Shown piece after piece: positions 32,490-45,372 of a stretch of 64,000 nucleotides of DNA. The first letter of the stretch is position 1, and the number at the start of each line of letters is the position of its first letter. The DNA lies in contig CP071499.1 of NCBI GenBank assembly GCA_017354895.1, positions 1,426,001 to 1,490,000 of the forward strand. The letters run 5' to 3'. The stretch comes from Podospora comata (Eukaryota > Ascomycota > Sordariomycetes > Sordariales > Podosporaceae). The notes beneath the pieces are model-generated. The model searched no databases and was not told the DNA's origin. It saw only the letters and a program-made list of their open reading frames with translations. The position numbers were made by a program, and so were the translations under genes.

Positions 32490-34308
32490 TCACGACCTCT
32501 TCTGCCCCATCTCCTCCCCCGCAAAATCATCCCACTCCTCCCCCAACTCCCCCAGCCCACCACCACCACTCACCCGTCTCCCAACCCAAATCCCCCCAGC
32601 CGTCAACCCGCTCGCAACCAAAAACCACCCCTCAAACCACCGATCCACAAACGCCGGCTCCAGCGCGCTCTCCAACGCATCCCCCACCGACCTGCCCACC
32701 TCCTTCGGCAAACTACTCCTCAGCAACAACGCCGCCGAAATCACATACGTCGCCGCGATCTGCCCTATCAGCAGCGCCAAGTTCGCTTGGGCTTGATACA
32801 GCACCCCCGGCATCCACTTCGCAAACAACCTAAACGTCTGCAGGACCGAATTCGCGCTCGCCGCCAGTATAACACCCGACAACAAAAAAGAGATCTGACG
32901 CGCCCAGGCGAGTTGATCCAGTTTCGGGTCCCAATGTTTTGCCAGCAGGCCCAGAAACCGGGAAATCGGGTCCGACGACGAGAAAGAAGGCGAGTAAAGC
33001 GACGACGGGTAAGAACTCAGGTTCCGTTTGAGCGTGGTAAGAACCGTAGCAAGAATGCGATACACGCAATACCCCGCAAAAACATACTGCGGCACCGCCA
33101 ACACCCTCCCCACCACCGTCCCATCCCTCGCGTGAGCCTTCTGCCGTGCCTTCAGCTGCGTCAGACTCCCCGCCAGATTCGCCTCCATAGTCTCCAGACC
33201 CGAGATTTCCATTTGTAGGGCTTTAATCTCTGCTTGTTCAGCACTCGTCCCCATTCCCCCAGTCACAGCCTTGATCCCGCCCAAGACCTTCCCCATGATG
33301 CCATTTGATCCCTGGTGATGTTGTTGCTGCCCCCCCTCCCACCCCCTCCGCCATCTGCGCCTTCCGCTGCAGACTCCTCAACCGATGTTTCTTCGTAACC
33401 AGCAACTCACTCGTCGCATCCAAACCAGCTTGCTTCCTCGCAATATCCGTATCCGTAATCGGCCGCCGTTTATACGCCCGGTTATCACTAAAGATATGCC
33501 ACGGGCTGCTCACGCTCGCAAACCCCGACAGCAGCGCCATGCTCAATATACCAATAACCCCTATCCTTTCCAAACACGCCCTCGACAGTCCACCACCACT
33601 CTCCCCCCCTCCTGGCATCCCACCATCAACCCTGGTCCTCTGAACCACACCCGTAATCCCCCCCATCCACCCCCCAGCATCCCCAGCATCCCCATCCCCC
33701 CCCCCCACAACCCTCCCCAACCACCAAAAACAAACCAACCACCCCCCAAAAACCCCCATCTGCAACCCCCAAGCAACCCTACTCCTCTTCCCCCTCCCAT
33801 CCCTCCCCAACCGCAACCCCAACCCCCCCCCAACAACAGATTGCACCTCCAGAAATGGTATAACCCCCACCAGCAGAACCAACAAAGTCGGAACAGTGAC
33901 CCTCAACCCCACCGTCCTCGCCGTTGGTATCGCCTCTGCCACCTCAGCTAGTATCAGTTCCGCCAGCACCGCGCTCAACCCTAGTGTCCCAGCAAAAGTG
34001 TACGCGGCGATTTTCCGCCGGGGCGACTTGCTCGCGTGCTCCTCGTGCGCTTGACGTAGCGACAAGGGCGCAGACGCAGGAAGGAAGTGGTCTTCCCCGT
34101 CGGAGATGCCTGATGAGGCTGAGGAGGAGACGCGAGACTGGAGGGAGGCGAGGTGGGGGAAGAGTTTGGTTAGGGAGATGGAGAAGACGAGGAGGAAGGT
34201 GAGGAGGAAGGGGGTTAGGGCGAGGAGGGTGGGGATGCTGAAGGTGGAGGGGAGGCAGGAGGTGGAGGTGGAGGTGCAGGTGGTGTCGGAGTCGGAGTCG
34301 GGGGGCAT
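32490..34308 (-). CDS. Golgi pH regulator / ABA-GPCR-like membrane protein, with apparent frameshift
   Basis: Two overlapping frames on the same strand (34308 to about 33335, then on to 32490) together look like one protein of about 605 aa. The N-terminal part has several hydrophobic segments. The C-terminal part matches the ABA_GPCR domain of GPHR proteins: EISGLETMEANLAGSL, VPQYVFAGYCVYRILATVL, QISFLLSGVILAASANSVLQ, then FVDRWFEGWFL. In the family these are Golgi anion-channel-like or receptor-like proteins. The frame changes around a run of seven C on the plus strand (33330-33336). The whole span is 1819 nt, one base more than a multiple of three. Read with six instead of seven, the linker becomes a natural Gln/His stretch. 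A 31-nt GT-AG intron over the same place would also restore the frame but is implausibly short. A sequencing or assembly indel is the simplest explanation. Confidence 0.8.
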
Positions 34309-35479
34309 TCTTGCTCTGGTGGTGACGGTCGCGAGGATGAAATAGAAGGTAGATTTGCGTTGAAAAGTTTTGGTTGTTGTTTAAGGGTATGTTTAATCGC
34401 CTGCTGCGGCACTCTCGGATTTGGCTTTCGGATTCGGTGGACCAGGCCGGCAGGCCTTGTTTGTTCGATCGTCGTGGCCGTGGTGATAATCAATCAACCA
34501 ATCCGTCTATCCCAATTATCCGCTCGTGATCGTGTGTCGTGTTTGCACTTGCGACTACCTCTGCGCTGCTACTACTCCTGGTGCTTGGGCTGGCGGCGCT
34601 GGTGGTAGTGGTGGTTTGCGACAAGACACAAATGACCAGAGCATTATACCATATCCCTTTCTACTTCCGAAATTTATGTGTCAACTCAAACCCTTGCTGG
34701 TGTGTCGTTAGGCAAAAAAAAAAACAAAAAACAAAAACGAAAAAAAAAAGAGGATCGAAATTTTGGTACACACTCCTTGTACGTAAAAGCTGAAGCTCGT
34801 TTGCGTCGTCGTCGGCGGAACGTTTGCACAGGAACGAAAAGCGATGGGCATGACGAACGAGAATGGGCGCGTCTAGTTCAATGGCCGGCTGGGAACCCCG
34901 GATTTTTCTGTAAGGGAGCTTGGACCATTCCCCGCCATCCACCCATCCATCAGCCTCACTGCTCTTGGCTGCCTTTCAAACGTGAGACTTGCCCGATGCG
35001 TAAAGACACGTGGATGTTCTCAAACAGAAACAACAACCAAGAGAGAGAAAAGATGAAGAGCTATTATATATATACCAGGACCTAGAGGATCGCTGGAGTT
35101 CTGCCAGCCCATTGATAGTAATATACAAGTTACGGATACAGTTAAAGCGCTTCTCTCTTCCTGCTTTGGACATCCCATCCATCAAGCACCCACCCCTTCT
35201 CGCCAATATCTCACTGTGTACTTTCTATAACGCATCTCAACTCCCTAACTCCCCTCCACTCATCTCGTGTAAAAGTGCCAAAGCCTTAGGTAGAGCAAAT
35301 TTCCGCTACTGTCATGTTTTGTTGGAGCCCAATCCAGACCTGAAGTTTTGATTCGAAAGAGAAGAAAAACAGCCTCTCCCGTTTTCTTATTCAGTTTCAA
35401 TTGCGCCCCAACACCTTGCCGTGTGATAAAAGCCAAAATCCACCCAAAAAGAGAGAAAGAAAAACGAGCGAAATCAATA
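34309..35479. other. Intergenic: GPHR-like promoter and 3' flank of the universal stress protein gene
   Basis: About 1.2 kb. A-rich homopolymer tracts lie at 34710-34750. No gene is recognisable. A tRNA-like start near 34870 was checked and rejected. Confidence 0.6.
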
Positions 35480-37997
35480 TCATCCACTGGTCCTATCCTG
35501 GGACTCATCGTCGTCGTCTTCTTCATCCACCTTTGTAGACTTCAGTAAAGCCGCAGCCTCGCCTACTTCCATATCGTGTAGTCGTTTCTTCTGCTCCTGT
35601 TCCTTGATGATTTCTGTCTGCTTTCGCGCCCCATTCAAGTGCGGCGTTGACGAGACAGCCTCCACCTCGAAGTCGTCGTCATCGTCCCCGCTATCATCAT
35701 TGTTATCGTCGTCCTCATTGTCGTCGTTGTCACTTTCGTTGGCCGGTGCTGCTGGGCTTGGTGAAACCGACGCAGTTCCGGCAGACGAAGGGGTGGCTAG
35801 CGCCGACGGGGATGATCGGCGAGAGTTGGACCCCTTGGGATTGTACGGCTTTATCGTGGGGTCGAACCTAGCCGGCAGGCCAATGGCTGCTGCCACCCGG
35901 TGGGCTTCCTCGTCGGCCGAGATGGCCTTCTCCAGCTCGTAGATACTGCTCGTCTCGCTATCCGCCTCGTGTTTTCCAGAGTTATAAGCCAGCATCTGCG
36001 CATAGCTCTGTCGACTCGGGTCGTGGGACCGCTTCTCCTTCTTCTTGGCTCGTTTTTCGTCGGGCCTAACCACCACAACCGGAATAGGGATATACTGAAG
36101 GCAGTATTTGGAGAAAGAGTTGCGCGTATTGACCAGACCCTGAATACCACCCATCGAGCGGCCCTTGGTGCCAACCACCAACATGGAGGGGTTGTACATG
36201 CTAAGCTGGGAGGGGTTAGGTTAGCATTCGTGCCCGCACCGTGGGAAGAAAAACATGTATACGTACTAGCTGCTGGAAAGTGTCGTGGAGCTTGCCTACA
36301 GCATATTCGAGGACCAGTTTGATGGCCCTGTTGTGTTCGTTCTTTTCCTGAATCGATTGGAGTAGCTTTTCCGCGTCCTCCTTGTAGTTCTTGTCGACCC
36401 GAAAGGGGGTTTCCACCACCCTCACACAGATCACCTCATCGCCGTCGTCCACCATGTTGGTGAGCAACCAGACCAGCGCATAGTCGGAATAGGAGTGCTC
36501 ATCAAGGCCAACCATAAAGGTGCGGGACCGGCGTGATGCTTGGTAGCCGTCATGTTTGGCGTGAAGTGTCAATGACGCTGGGTTGTTCTTTGTCGCTTCG
36601 CCGACCGGAAGGTTGTCAAAACCGACATGCGATCGAAACCTGTGGGGCGCAGGGCTTTCTGTTAGCATCGCCATGAGACGTTGGGTGTCTTCTCAGCCAG
36701 ACAATTGGTAAGAAAAGTGGCCAGGAAACCAGTTCGGAGTAAGAAGGATAATGATGCAACGGGGGGCAACTAAAAGGGCAGATAGGTGCAGGGATGACGG
36801 AGGCAACATATATCGTCGAATAAGGCCACTGGACTTCTTGGAGGCTCGACAGGAACAAGCTTAGTACCGTTAAGTATCTGGAGGGCCGGGAAAGGGAGAA
36901 TGACGCAGGGAAAACGTGACGCATGTACATCACAGCCACAGCCCAGAAAAACACATGCGCAAAAAGTGAGAAGAGAGAGAATGGCAGACCCCTCACTTGA
37001 CACGCTGCTCGGCTAACGGGATCTGGGCTGGAGGCATGACATCTGTCGAGCGAACCCGCCGTCTAGCGAGTGATTTGGTGGGGTGGCGGGGTTCTAGTGG
37101 TTGACTTTGGGGTGGGCTTCATCCATCGGCGCCTTTTTTTTCCATGATAGTCTGCTGAGCGATGATGCGAGCCAAGTATCCCCAAGAAAATTGCGCCCGC
37201 GGCCTGCTGCTGGTATAGCCTCCCGTTTGTCCTGCCACCACGCACCGAACCAGCTCGCCAGCATCACCATGATCATCGTATTCTTCTCTCCTTGTGCCAC
37301 GCGATATCCTCCAGACGACGTTTGGTAATGGGATCAGAGGTTCACACACAGCTCCAAGGCCGGGGGATATGCAATCATCCGGAAACAAGAGCTATCCCCG
37401 TCCGAAAAAAAAGGACCACTTGGACCCGTGTGCACAAGCACAGGTTGCGCGTGTACCTCGACTCAGCCGAACGGGATCGATCTGCACCACACCGGAATGG
37501 GGGTCGGAAGGGGTCAGGTACACATGCAGGTAGGGTCAGACTTACTTCACAGGTTCGGGCGACGCCTCCCGGAGTCTCGTTTTTATATCCGTTTTCCGGT
37601 GCGCGCCTTGCGGGAGGCTTGGATTTCGTGGAGGGCGGAATGTGACAGAGGCCGTCGAGGATTTTCTAGATGCGACGCCCGGCCGGTTGCTGCTAGCATT
37701 TGAGGCTTGTCGCAAATCATCCACACCGTCCTCTGCCGAGTTGGACGACGACGTAAAGGTGTTGGTACTAGCGCCCGATGACGCCGTCGCCAGTGGTGGG
37801 AACGGTATGGTTGCGCCGGGCGATGTCTGAGGAGACTGCGGGGGGCTTATGTTGGCGGCGAAATAGTCGGTGGGAGCTTTAGAGGTGGTGGTAGTGGTTG
37901 TGGTTGTGCGCGGCGAGACATCCGAGTCGGGGCTCTTCGCCGCCTTGGAGGAGGAGATCAATCCGGCAACATTTTTTTTGAATGTTTTACCGGCCAT
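35480..37997 (-). CDS. Universal stress protein (UspA-fold) with long disordered flanks
   Basis: Three exons (37997-37546, 36639-36267, 36205-35480) give 516 aa. The first exon encodes a Ser/Thr/Pro-rich N-terminus that ends SVTFRPPRNPSLPQGAHRKT and then RLREASPEPV, a segment also found before the Usp domain in other ascomycetes. It joins, after a 906-nt intron, to KFRSHVGFDNL. The UspA domain spans about residues 180-315: RRSRTFMVGLDEHSYSDYAL, LVLEYAVGKLHDTFQQLLSM, then LVVGTKGRSMGGIQGLV with the Gly-rich nucleotide-binding loop, and KYCLQYIPIPVVVVRP. The C-terminus is acidic (poly-Asp/Asn near residue 440) and ends SQDRTSG. The role is presumed stress response or signalling; the family may bind ATP. 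The join over the long intron is phase-consistent but unproven. Confidence 0.82.
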
Positions 37998-40900
37998 CGT
38001 AGGTCGGATATGTGCGTGTGGGAGAGTCTGGGTAGACGGGTGCTATGCCAGTGCTTGAGCGGCCTCACGGAGAGGCCAGCAGAGGCTATCCAACAACAAC
38101 AACTTGCATAGAGCTGTTGGAAAACTCGGTTGATGAGATGTTCCCACTTGGACTGGTGCTGCTGACGGCACCAGGCAAGCAACGGGAACTTGCTTCCAGG
38201 AGGTGGTGAAGAAGGTGCTTGCTCGGTGAGCTTCGTCGCAAATGGCGTCGAGTTGATTTGTTGTGATTTTAAGCTGTGGCTACTGGGTCTCGTCCCGGCA
38301 AAGGTTTTGACAATGGATGTGTGTTATGCTGAACTTGTTGATGGATGAGAATATGAACAATTTGAATGTATGTCGATGTTGCCTGTTGGAGGGGGGAAAG
38401 CTCTCTCTCAGATGGTTCGCAAACGGAAACTGCACTGGTTCAAGCAGAGCTGGGTGGTCGAGCAGGTGGGGCACTGGAGGGTACTTTGAGGAGTCTCGGT
38501 CGTTCTGCTTCTCTTGTCACGCAGCCAAACGATACTCTCTCGGTACCGTGATGCAATGTATGCAACGGTTTTATATGGAGCAGTAAAAGGAGATGGCACG
38601 AGGTGGGCGAGGTTTGGGAAGGAAGAAAGGGAAAGTCAGAAGAGGCCAAGCTGTGGATGGCACCCTAGTGGTTAGATATCTGATCCCGTCTTAAGAGCGT
38701 GAGAGCCAGACAGAGCCGGACCCCAAGTCACCACCGCTTCCATTTTTTTCTTTTGTCTTGGCGGGTGGGCTGTTTCCTGGCTGTCCCATCTGGCAAGGGT
38801 ATGAAGGGTCCAGGAAGTGCCAGGGAAGGGAAGTCGGTACGGCATGGAGAGGCAAGACCGTTAACCTTGCTAGCGGCCTTGCGTTGTCCATCACGGTGCA
38901 GCTTTGGTGCAGCTTTGATGAATCTGGATCACCAGACGGCTATTCGGCCACCCTGTCCCTAGCCAAGCTGGTCTAGCACTGTCCCGGTAGCGTCGAGACT
39001 GCCACGGCCTGGACCTGGACCTTGACGCGGGGCACTGCGAGTGACGCACATCCGCCAGTCTGAATAGCAGCGGCCAGTCCCGAGAGCCGATCACTGACCT
39101 CCAATTCTGTCATCCAACTCTCTCCCAAGAAGCTTCGGACAACGGGCAACCTGGAACACCTCGAGTCCTGTAACACATCCGCACCTGTTGTGCGGCGAAA
39201 CACAACAGGACCAAGCTTTCTCGACCAGCCAGGCGATAGAGCCTTGGCAGCCCGTAGCTCAGGTCTGGCACAACACGTCGTCGTCTTTGCCTCTTGTCTC
39301 TTGTTGCTCGTCTCACTGGTCTCGTCTCGGGTGGGTGAACAACGAAGGATCCCATTCGGTGACCACTCCTAGGAGCTCCCGGTCTCAATAAAACGCACCT
39401 TTACAGGTCACATGAGCCCTTGACATCCCGGGGTAGATGTGGTATGTAGAGATGGATCTAGCACCATCTGCCCAATACCACCTGGTACTGCTCCCGTTAA
39501 ACTCCCATCTCCCGCTACTCTGCCGCCGACACTATTACTACCGCCACGCTGGACTACCGACCGCTGCCGCGCCCACCACCACCACCAACGGCCACTGCCA
39601 TCAGCATCATCACCATCGTCGGCAAACTGCCTTGCTCGGATGTGCCCTTACACCATCCACCACCCGCCCTACTCCCGCTACAGATTGGCCTTGCAGAAAC
39701 AAAGACGGCAGCAACGGCAGATGACCCCACCACTGATGGCAGCGGGCGGTCCTTGGGTTGTCTTGGGAAGTCTTGGAACGAAGGGCCAGCTTCTGCCGCC
39801 AAGGTGCTAATCAGTGGGGCTGCCGTCAGCGAGGTCTTGTGAGGGCAAGCCACCGTCCCCCGGAACCGTCCCCGTAGGTTTACCGGTAGGTCACTTCCCT
39901 TCTCTACAGATACAGGAGAGGGGGGCATTGGAAAGCGGTCAGTGAACTAACTGATGATGGAGCAACAGCTACCTATCCACTTGCTACCGCCACAAGCAGA
40001 AGGTGAGACTGCCCGTGCCTGTACATACAGAGGGCGGGAGGTTTCCGTAATCTCTTCAGGGTCTCTTTTGCCAAGTGTCTTGTCTCGGACACAGGGCTGG
40101 CTGGGAGGAGAGAGAGAGAGAGAGGCAAGACATTTGTTACTTGATCGGTATGCAAAAAGCCCCGATATCAAACAACCACCCGGCACCTTTTACATACACC
40201 GTCCGTGTACCTCTCGCTCTCTCTCCGTCAATTCCATTCCGGGATATGAGCTCATCTATTATCGCGTTACTGTCGGAATATCCGGAGGGGGGTCCGCCCG
40301 CCCTTCTTCGTATGTGTATTGGAAATCAAAACATTGTCCACCCATCCATCCAGCATGTGCTACCGACGAAGAACAAGGTCGGTCCAACAAGGAAACGCAC
40401 AAGAGATCCATGACGATGCTTAGGGCTTCGGCACGGTGGTGGGCTGGGCTTTTGCGGGACAAGACTCGAAAACCGACTTGGCAAAATGAGACGTACACTA
40501 CGCTACACTATCAAGCAACAAAGTTGAGGTTTAGATAGAGTGATCTCCAAGGCTTGCTTGAACCTATAAGGATGGGAGAGCCTCCTTGGGTGGGCGGCTT
40601 GCATATGCGCGCCTCTTTCTCACACACACACATTCACGTTTACAATTCAATCTCGTCACCACATACAACTTGGGGGGGGAATGGGAAGGAGATAGCCCGA
40701 ACGGCCGACAACATCCGAAGATGGAAAAAAACGTGTTGTTGTACAAAGCTAGAGCTTATTACAGAACTCCTCTATCCACCGCGTCGTCGGCGGCGGAGGC
40801 GGCGGGGTAGCATGGAGGGGAGGGGGAGGGGAGGGGTGTGAAGTGAATTGTGTGGTTCCAGATCTCTCTGTGGGTTGGTGGTGGTGGTTGGTGCGTGGGT

Positions 40901-43793
40901 GGGTTTGGGCTTTGCTAACAAGTGTCCATCCGGAGGCCTCCCTCGCAAAACTCCTCTTTGTGAGAGAGGGACTCCATCACCACACCGCATCATTCTTTGA
41001 CGAGAAGGGAAAAACGTGGACAATTGTTGCGTTCCACTGCTTGACACCTTTTTTTCTTGAAGGTTTCAGTTTGTCATCTCCGGCTTGGCTCTTTTTTGAT
41101 GGAGGGAGGGAGGGGGGGGAAAGTCTTTGGGGGAGGGTCTTTGATGGATGAACATGCATGCATGCAAGACTTTGATAGTGGTTTTAGAGCTGGGAAAAGA
41201 CTTTTTCTTGAGAGTAATAAGAAGAATTGTGTAGAGCATGAGTCACTTACGGCGACATAATTTCAAGACCAGGTCGGTCTTCAGTACCTTATTGGTAGAA
41301 TGCCTCTTGGGCACCCAATTCATATCTCCCAGCCCTACCTGACTTGAGCCTGTGTAAAACACACCTAGGTAGGTACCCAAAGTAACACCAAGCAACCCGT
41401 ACATTGTGAGAAAATGTCGGTACTTGAATAGACGCCGGCCCAGGTTGATAGGGTTCGACTACTCGTCAAACGCAATGTACAAATGCACATGGTCAATAGA
41501 GTGAGTAATGCAAGTTGCTCCACCAAGCCTAGAGAAAAGGAATCTCTTAGATGACTGGCAACTCGGACCACCTCACCACTAGCTGCACAGACCACCCTGC
41601 CTACACCCAGCGATCAATTCAATCAATTAGCCAGCCAATCAAACTACCGCCAATATCCAACCAACACAAAATTGTCTGTGCAGGCCAGTTCTATCTACAG
41701 GAGTTTGGCTTCACCTCGGTTTACCTCCAAGCCGATTCCCAGGCCGGATCAAATCCACCATGATTTCTTCTTTTTTCTTATACAAAGCTTTGCCTTTGCA
41801 ATTTCCAGCCTGATTTTCCACTACTTGGCAAGCCGGAGGCTGAGCCGGTAGATGGCAGCTACACCTATATTAGTATGGTAGCCTGCACGGACAATTGCGT
41901 GTTGGTTGAGTATTTGCAGTAGACGAATTAGTTAGGTGCACACACTACGGCACTCATTCAATTACGACTTAGCTGCACTACACTCAATTAAAGTACATGC
42001 AAGTGAAATAGACTTTTCCAGTAGTAAAAAATACATAGATACATACCACTTATTATATACTTATGTGGTGGTGTCGTGCCTTTAATTCGAGAGTGTAGCC
42101 TCGGTGGTCAACTTCATGCTCGAAGTCCTAATTTTGGAAGAAATTTGGAAGTGCTGTCAAATTAGGCCTAGTGGCAAAGTAAGCCTTGGCCCATTTTGGG
42201 AGGGTGGTCAGGTGACCTAGCTGATACAATATGTGGGGAGGTGGTCCAAGTTGCCAGTCATCTAAAAAAAGTCCGAAAAAAAGAAGTCCAGATCTCACTT
42301 TCAGAGATGTGTACGTACCTTCTAAATACTCCTCAATCGGCATGGAGTTTGGGCATGGGGGGAACCGCCCTTCCAGCTTACCTTGCGTCAGAGACAAGTT
42401 AGGCGCCGCCGGCCTTGTGCATAACTTGCTCTTCTTCTCGACTGGGAGGTATTTGGCTTCTGCTCCTGTATGCAGGACCTCGGAGGTGAAAAGTCTTGGA
42501 TCACCAAAAAGTCCACAGGGATAAGTTGGCACCCAGACATCCTTAGCTCCCCCGAGACTTTGGGCATCCCTCTTATTAGGCGAGAGCGAGAGAGAGAAAA
42601 GAAAAAGAGACTCGTGAATTAAACCTGATCATCTTGTCGGACTATGAGATATGCAGGCGAGCTTGAAATCTGCGCTGCCTATACTACCATCCAAAAACAG
42701 GTGGGTATAAAACACCTTGCTATGTCTATCCCAAGCAGCTTCCTAAACATATACATGAGCTGGGTAAACAAACAGTGTACCATCCTGCACCAGACCCAAA
42801 AGCCGCATATAGCTCGTCCCCCCTATCCCGAGTACAATAGGTCGAGATCGACATCAAACCGGCCACCCCTGGAGCTACATCAAACACATGTGTGGTCGTC
42901 ATTGTGCATATCAGTCCCCTACCTGGGTGAGGGGAAAAGGTGAGGGGGAGCTTCCCTCGGACGGGGCAACACGACAGCATTTCACATGTCACCTCAACCA
43001 CCTCATCAGGCCATCTCACCAATTGCACGACCACAACAGCATTACGTACCGTACCATACCAGCATCAGCATATCAAACTCCACACCGCCAGTAAGAATCA
43101 CCTTCACCATATGTTCTATGCATATGGCTCGTACAAAACAACCCAGTCATAATCTTCCTGTCACCAGCTACGTGTGTTACAATCATGATAACAACCATAA
43201 TGCTTTCAAATCCATATCGTATTAAAGATCGCTGTCCGAAGCTGGTACCATATAGTAGTAGCACCCTGCTTACTTCCCCAGAAACATACCACACAAGCCG
43301 AAAAACCGCTTATCACCGCTCTCCATTCCTGCCGTGGCTCTTATCTCCAGGGAAACCGGCGATCCTCCAGACTACCTCGGGGTATACTCGGCCGCCGGCC
43401 AGTCTTGTCCTCCCTCGACCGGACTTTTCGGAGGCCCCCTTTTTCTTAAATGTTTCCCTCTGTTCCATACCGTCTACCCGCCGCGCGCGTTGTCATGGTA
43501 TGTGCTGCATATCGTGCCTCCCCTTTCAGGCAAAGAAAAAAAGAAAAAAAGCTTTCCATTTTGACGCCTGATATGCAATGCTGCAAACCACAGAAAAGGT
43601 ACCTTGCGTGCGTTAATCCACCCCGCCCATCCAGCTCCCTGCTTTTGTCTTTCCGTTACCGTGCCCTACATAAATCCCCCGTGAGATGTACACAGCAGAC
43701 TGGGTATCAGTATGACCCGATGGAGAAATATCCATTTTGTGTCATTCCCATCTCAGCCGAAACCCCTGGTCCCTGCGGTGTGATATTGCTCCT
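37998..43793. other. 5.8-kb gene-poor region
   Basis: No supportable gene was found on either strand, although many short open frames exist. The first kilobase should contain the promoter of the universal stress protein gene. The middle is GC-balanced with scattered GA/CT runs (near 40100-40130 and 42585-42610). The 41.5-42.3 kb part holds the imperfect inverted repeat listed separately and is AT-richer, including 41940-42090. It may be a remnant of an old transposable element, but no coding part remains recognisable. Confidence 0.6.
41547..42265. repeat. Imperfect inverted repeat with unequal arms
   Basis: Outer block: 41547-41579 matches the reverse complement of 42233-42265 at 31 of 33 positions by my alignment. 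Inner block: 41644-41685 matches the reverse complement of 41881-41921 at roughly 80%. The blocks come in the same order on both arms, so two inverted copies of one sequence face each other. The right arm has about 250 extra bases between its blocks (312 nt against 64 nt). The centre is about 195 nt. No open frame or target-site duplication is evident, so this could be a fossil of a non-autonomous element or an inverted duplication. Confidence 0.7.
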
Positions 43794-45372
43794 TCATGCA
43801 TAAGTGCGCGAGAGGTTGCGGAGATACCAATCAACGAGCTTGCGGCCCATCTTGGCCTCCGAGATATGGATAAGGTCCTGCATGATGAAGTCAGCATATG
43901 CCTTGTCTTGAGATGAACAACCAACAAAAGATCAAAACTTACACCTTGGAGAGCATAGTCGAGGTCGCTGGTGTTAACCCACTCGCCCTCCAAAAGAGCA
44001 CCCTCGTTCCACCGGATCTGCTTGTTGCGCTGCTTGTTAACAAGCAGGATAGAACGGAGCTCCTCGGGCTTGACGTCGAGAAAACCAGCCAGCTTCTGGA
44101 GGTCCATGGTGGTGTAAAGACGGAGGTAAGACTTGATGGTGGGGTTGAACATGTTGGTCTTAACCTCCTCCATGAAGATGGAAAGGTGGTGCTCAATGGG
44201 GTCGATGTTGCTCTCGGGGGCATCAAAGTTGGGAGGTACGGGAGAGATGAACTTGGGGCACGCAGTGCGGAAGAGCTCCTCGAAGACGGGGAGGGACTCA
44301 GGGCCACCACGCTGGAGCTTCAGGAGCTGCTCGCCGTACTTCTCACGGAGGGCGGTGTGGATGGTGTCATCCAGACGAGTGGGCTGGAAGGCAACGCAAA
44401 TAGCGATGAGAGCGAGCATCTGGTCGCTCTTCTTGTTGATGTTATCGTACTGCGCGTTCTTCTGGAAGTTCTTGGTCCTGGAGACGTAGATCAAGATGTG
44501 GCTGAACATGCGGAGAGCGTCGGCGTAGCGGCGCATCATCATGTAAGAGAAACCCACATAGTAGTATGTGGTGAAGTGGGCAGCCATGACACGGGCGAAC
44601 ATGGCCTTCTTGTTGAGCTCAATGTCGTCGAGAGTCTTAAGCGCGAGGCTGAAGTCACCGAGAAGGCAGTGGACCCGGAGGAGGCCAATGATCGAGAAGT
44701 AGCCCAACATCTTGTAAAGGGCCTTGGATCCGTAGGGACCGGCGACAAGGGCGGCATCCTCACCGCGCTTGGTAGCCTGGAGCTGTTCCTGGATCTGAGA
44801 CTTCTGGATCAAGGAGTAGAGAACGTTGAGCACGCTGTAGCAACCCCAGGTGTTTGGGTTCTCCTTGAGAAGCTGAGCCTCCTCCTCGTTGTTTCCCTGC
44901 CGCGCGATCCTCGCCCGGTATGTGGAGAATGTGTTGAACTGGTAAATGAATTCATCAATCACATCCCAGGCCCAGTAGTACTACCCTCAGTATCAACGTC
45001 AGCTTGTTGGCCCTCAACATGTAATCCACAACCCATTTCGGCTGAGGTATAGTGCAAACTGACCGATGGAGGCTCGAGATCGACGGGGCCTTCCGAATTA
45101 AGGATGTAGTGGAACAAGCTGCAGTAGTTGTCGTAGCTTGAGAACTTGGCCTCGAGCGTTGCCTGATAATCCAAGGGCTGAGCGGCCTGGAGTAACCGGG
45201 CCTGGAGATCGTCGGCAGCCTGGGCAAGGGCAGCCTGGTCGAGGCCGTCCAAATCATCGTCCTGTCCGTATTGGACCTGCTCCTGGTAGTCGGCGACGAG
45301 GGCCTCCTCCTCAACATCGCTATCGTCCTCCATGGCCCGGATAGGGGCCATACCCTGCTGGAAGGCGCTCAT
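43794..45372 (-). CDS. eif3l: Eukaryotic translation initiation factor 3 subunit L (eIF3l)
   Basis: Three exons (45372-45064, 44980-43943, 43877-43794) give 476 aa. eIF3l is a PCI-type subunit of the eIF3 complex that promotes 43S assembly and mRNA recruitment. Recognisable stretches are WAWDVIDEFIYQFNTFSTYR (formed just after the first intron), NTWGCYSVLNVLYSLIQ, FARVMAAHFTTYYYVGFSYM, IDPIEHHLSIFMEEV and the C-terminal AKMGRKLVDWYLRNLSRTYA. The acidic N-terminus (MEDDSDVEEEALVADYQEQV) is typical of fungal orthologues. The first intron has a less common GTCAGT donor. The last exon is short (84 nt) but gives the conserved end. The gene is divergent from Efl1. Several budding yeasts lack this subunit, consistent with a filamentous fungus. 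Confidence 0.96.

Noticed and set aside
34865-34930. tRNA-like A-box (CTAGTTCAATGG)
   Set aside because: No T-arm or acceptor stem pairing could be found downstream within tRNA length.
42128-42532. 134-codon minus-strand frame overlapping the inverted repeat
   Set aside because: It overlaps the repeat arm, shows no family resemblance, and would cross degenerate repeat sequence. I could not support it as a gene.
43898-45052. 384-codon open frame opposite eIF3l
   Set aside because: It is Val/Leu/Glu-rich antisense reading of a C-ending-codon gene, with no domain and crossing an intron of the real gene.
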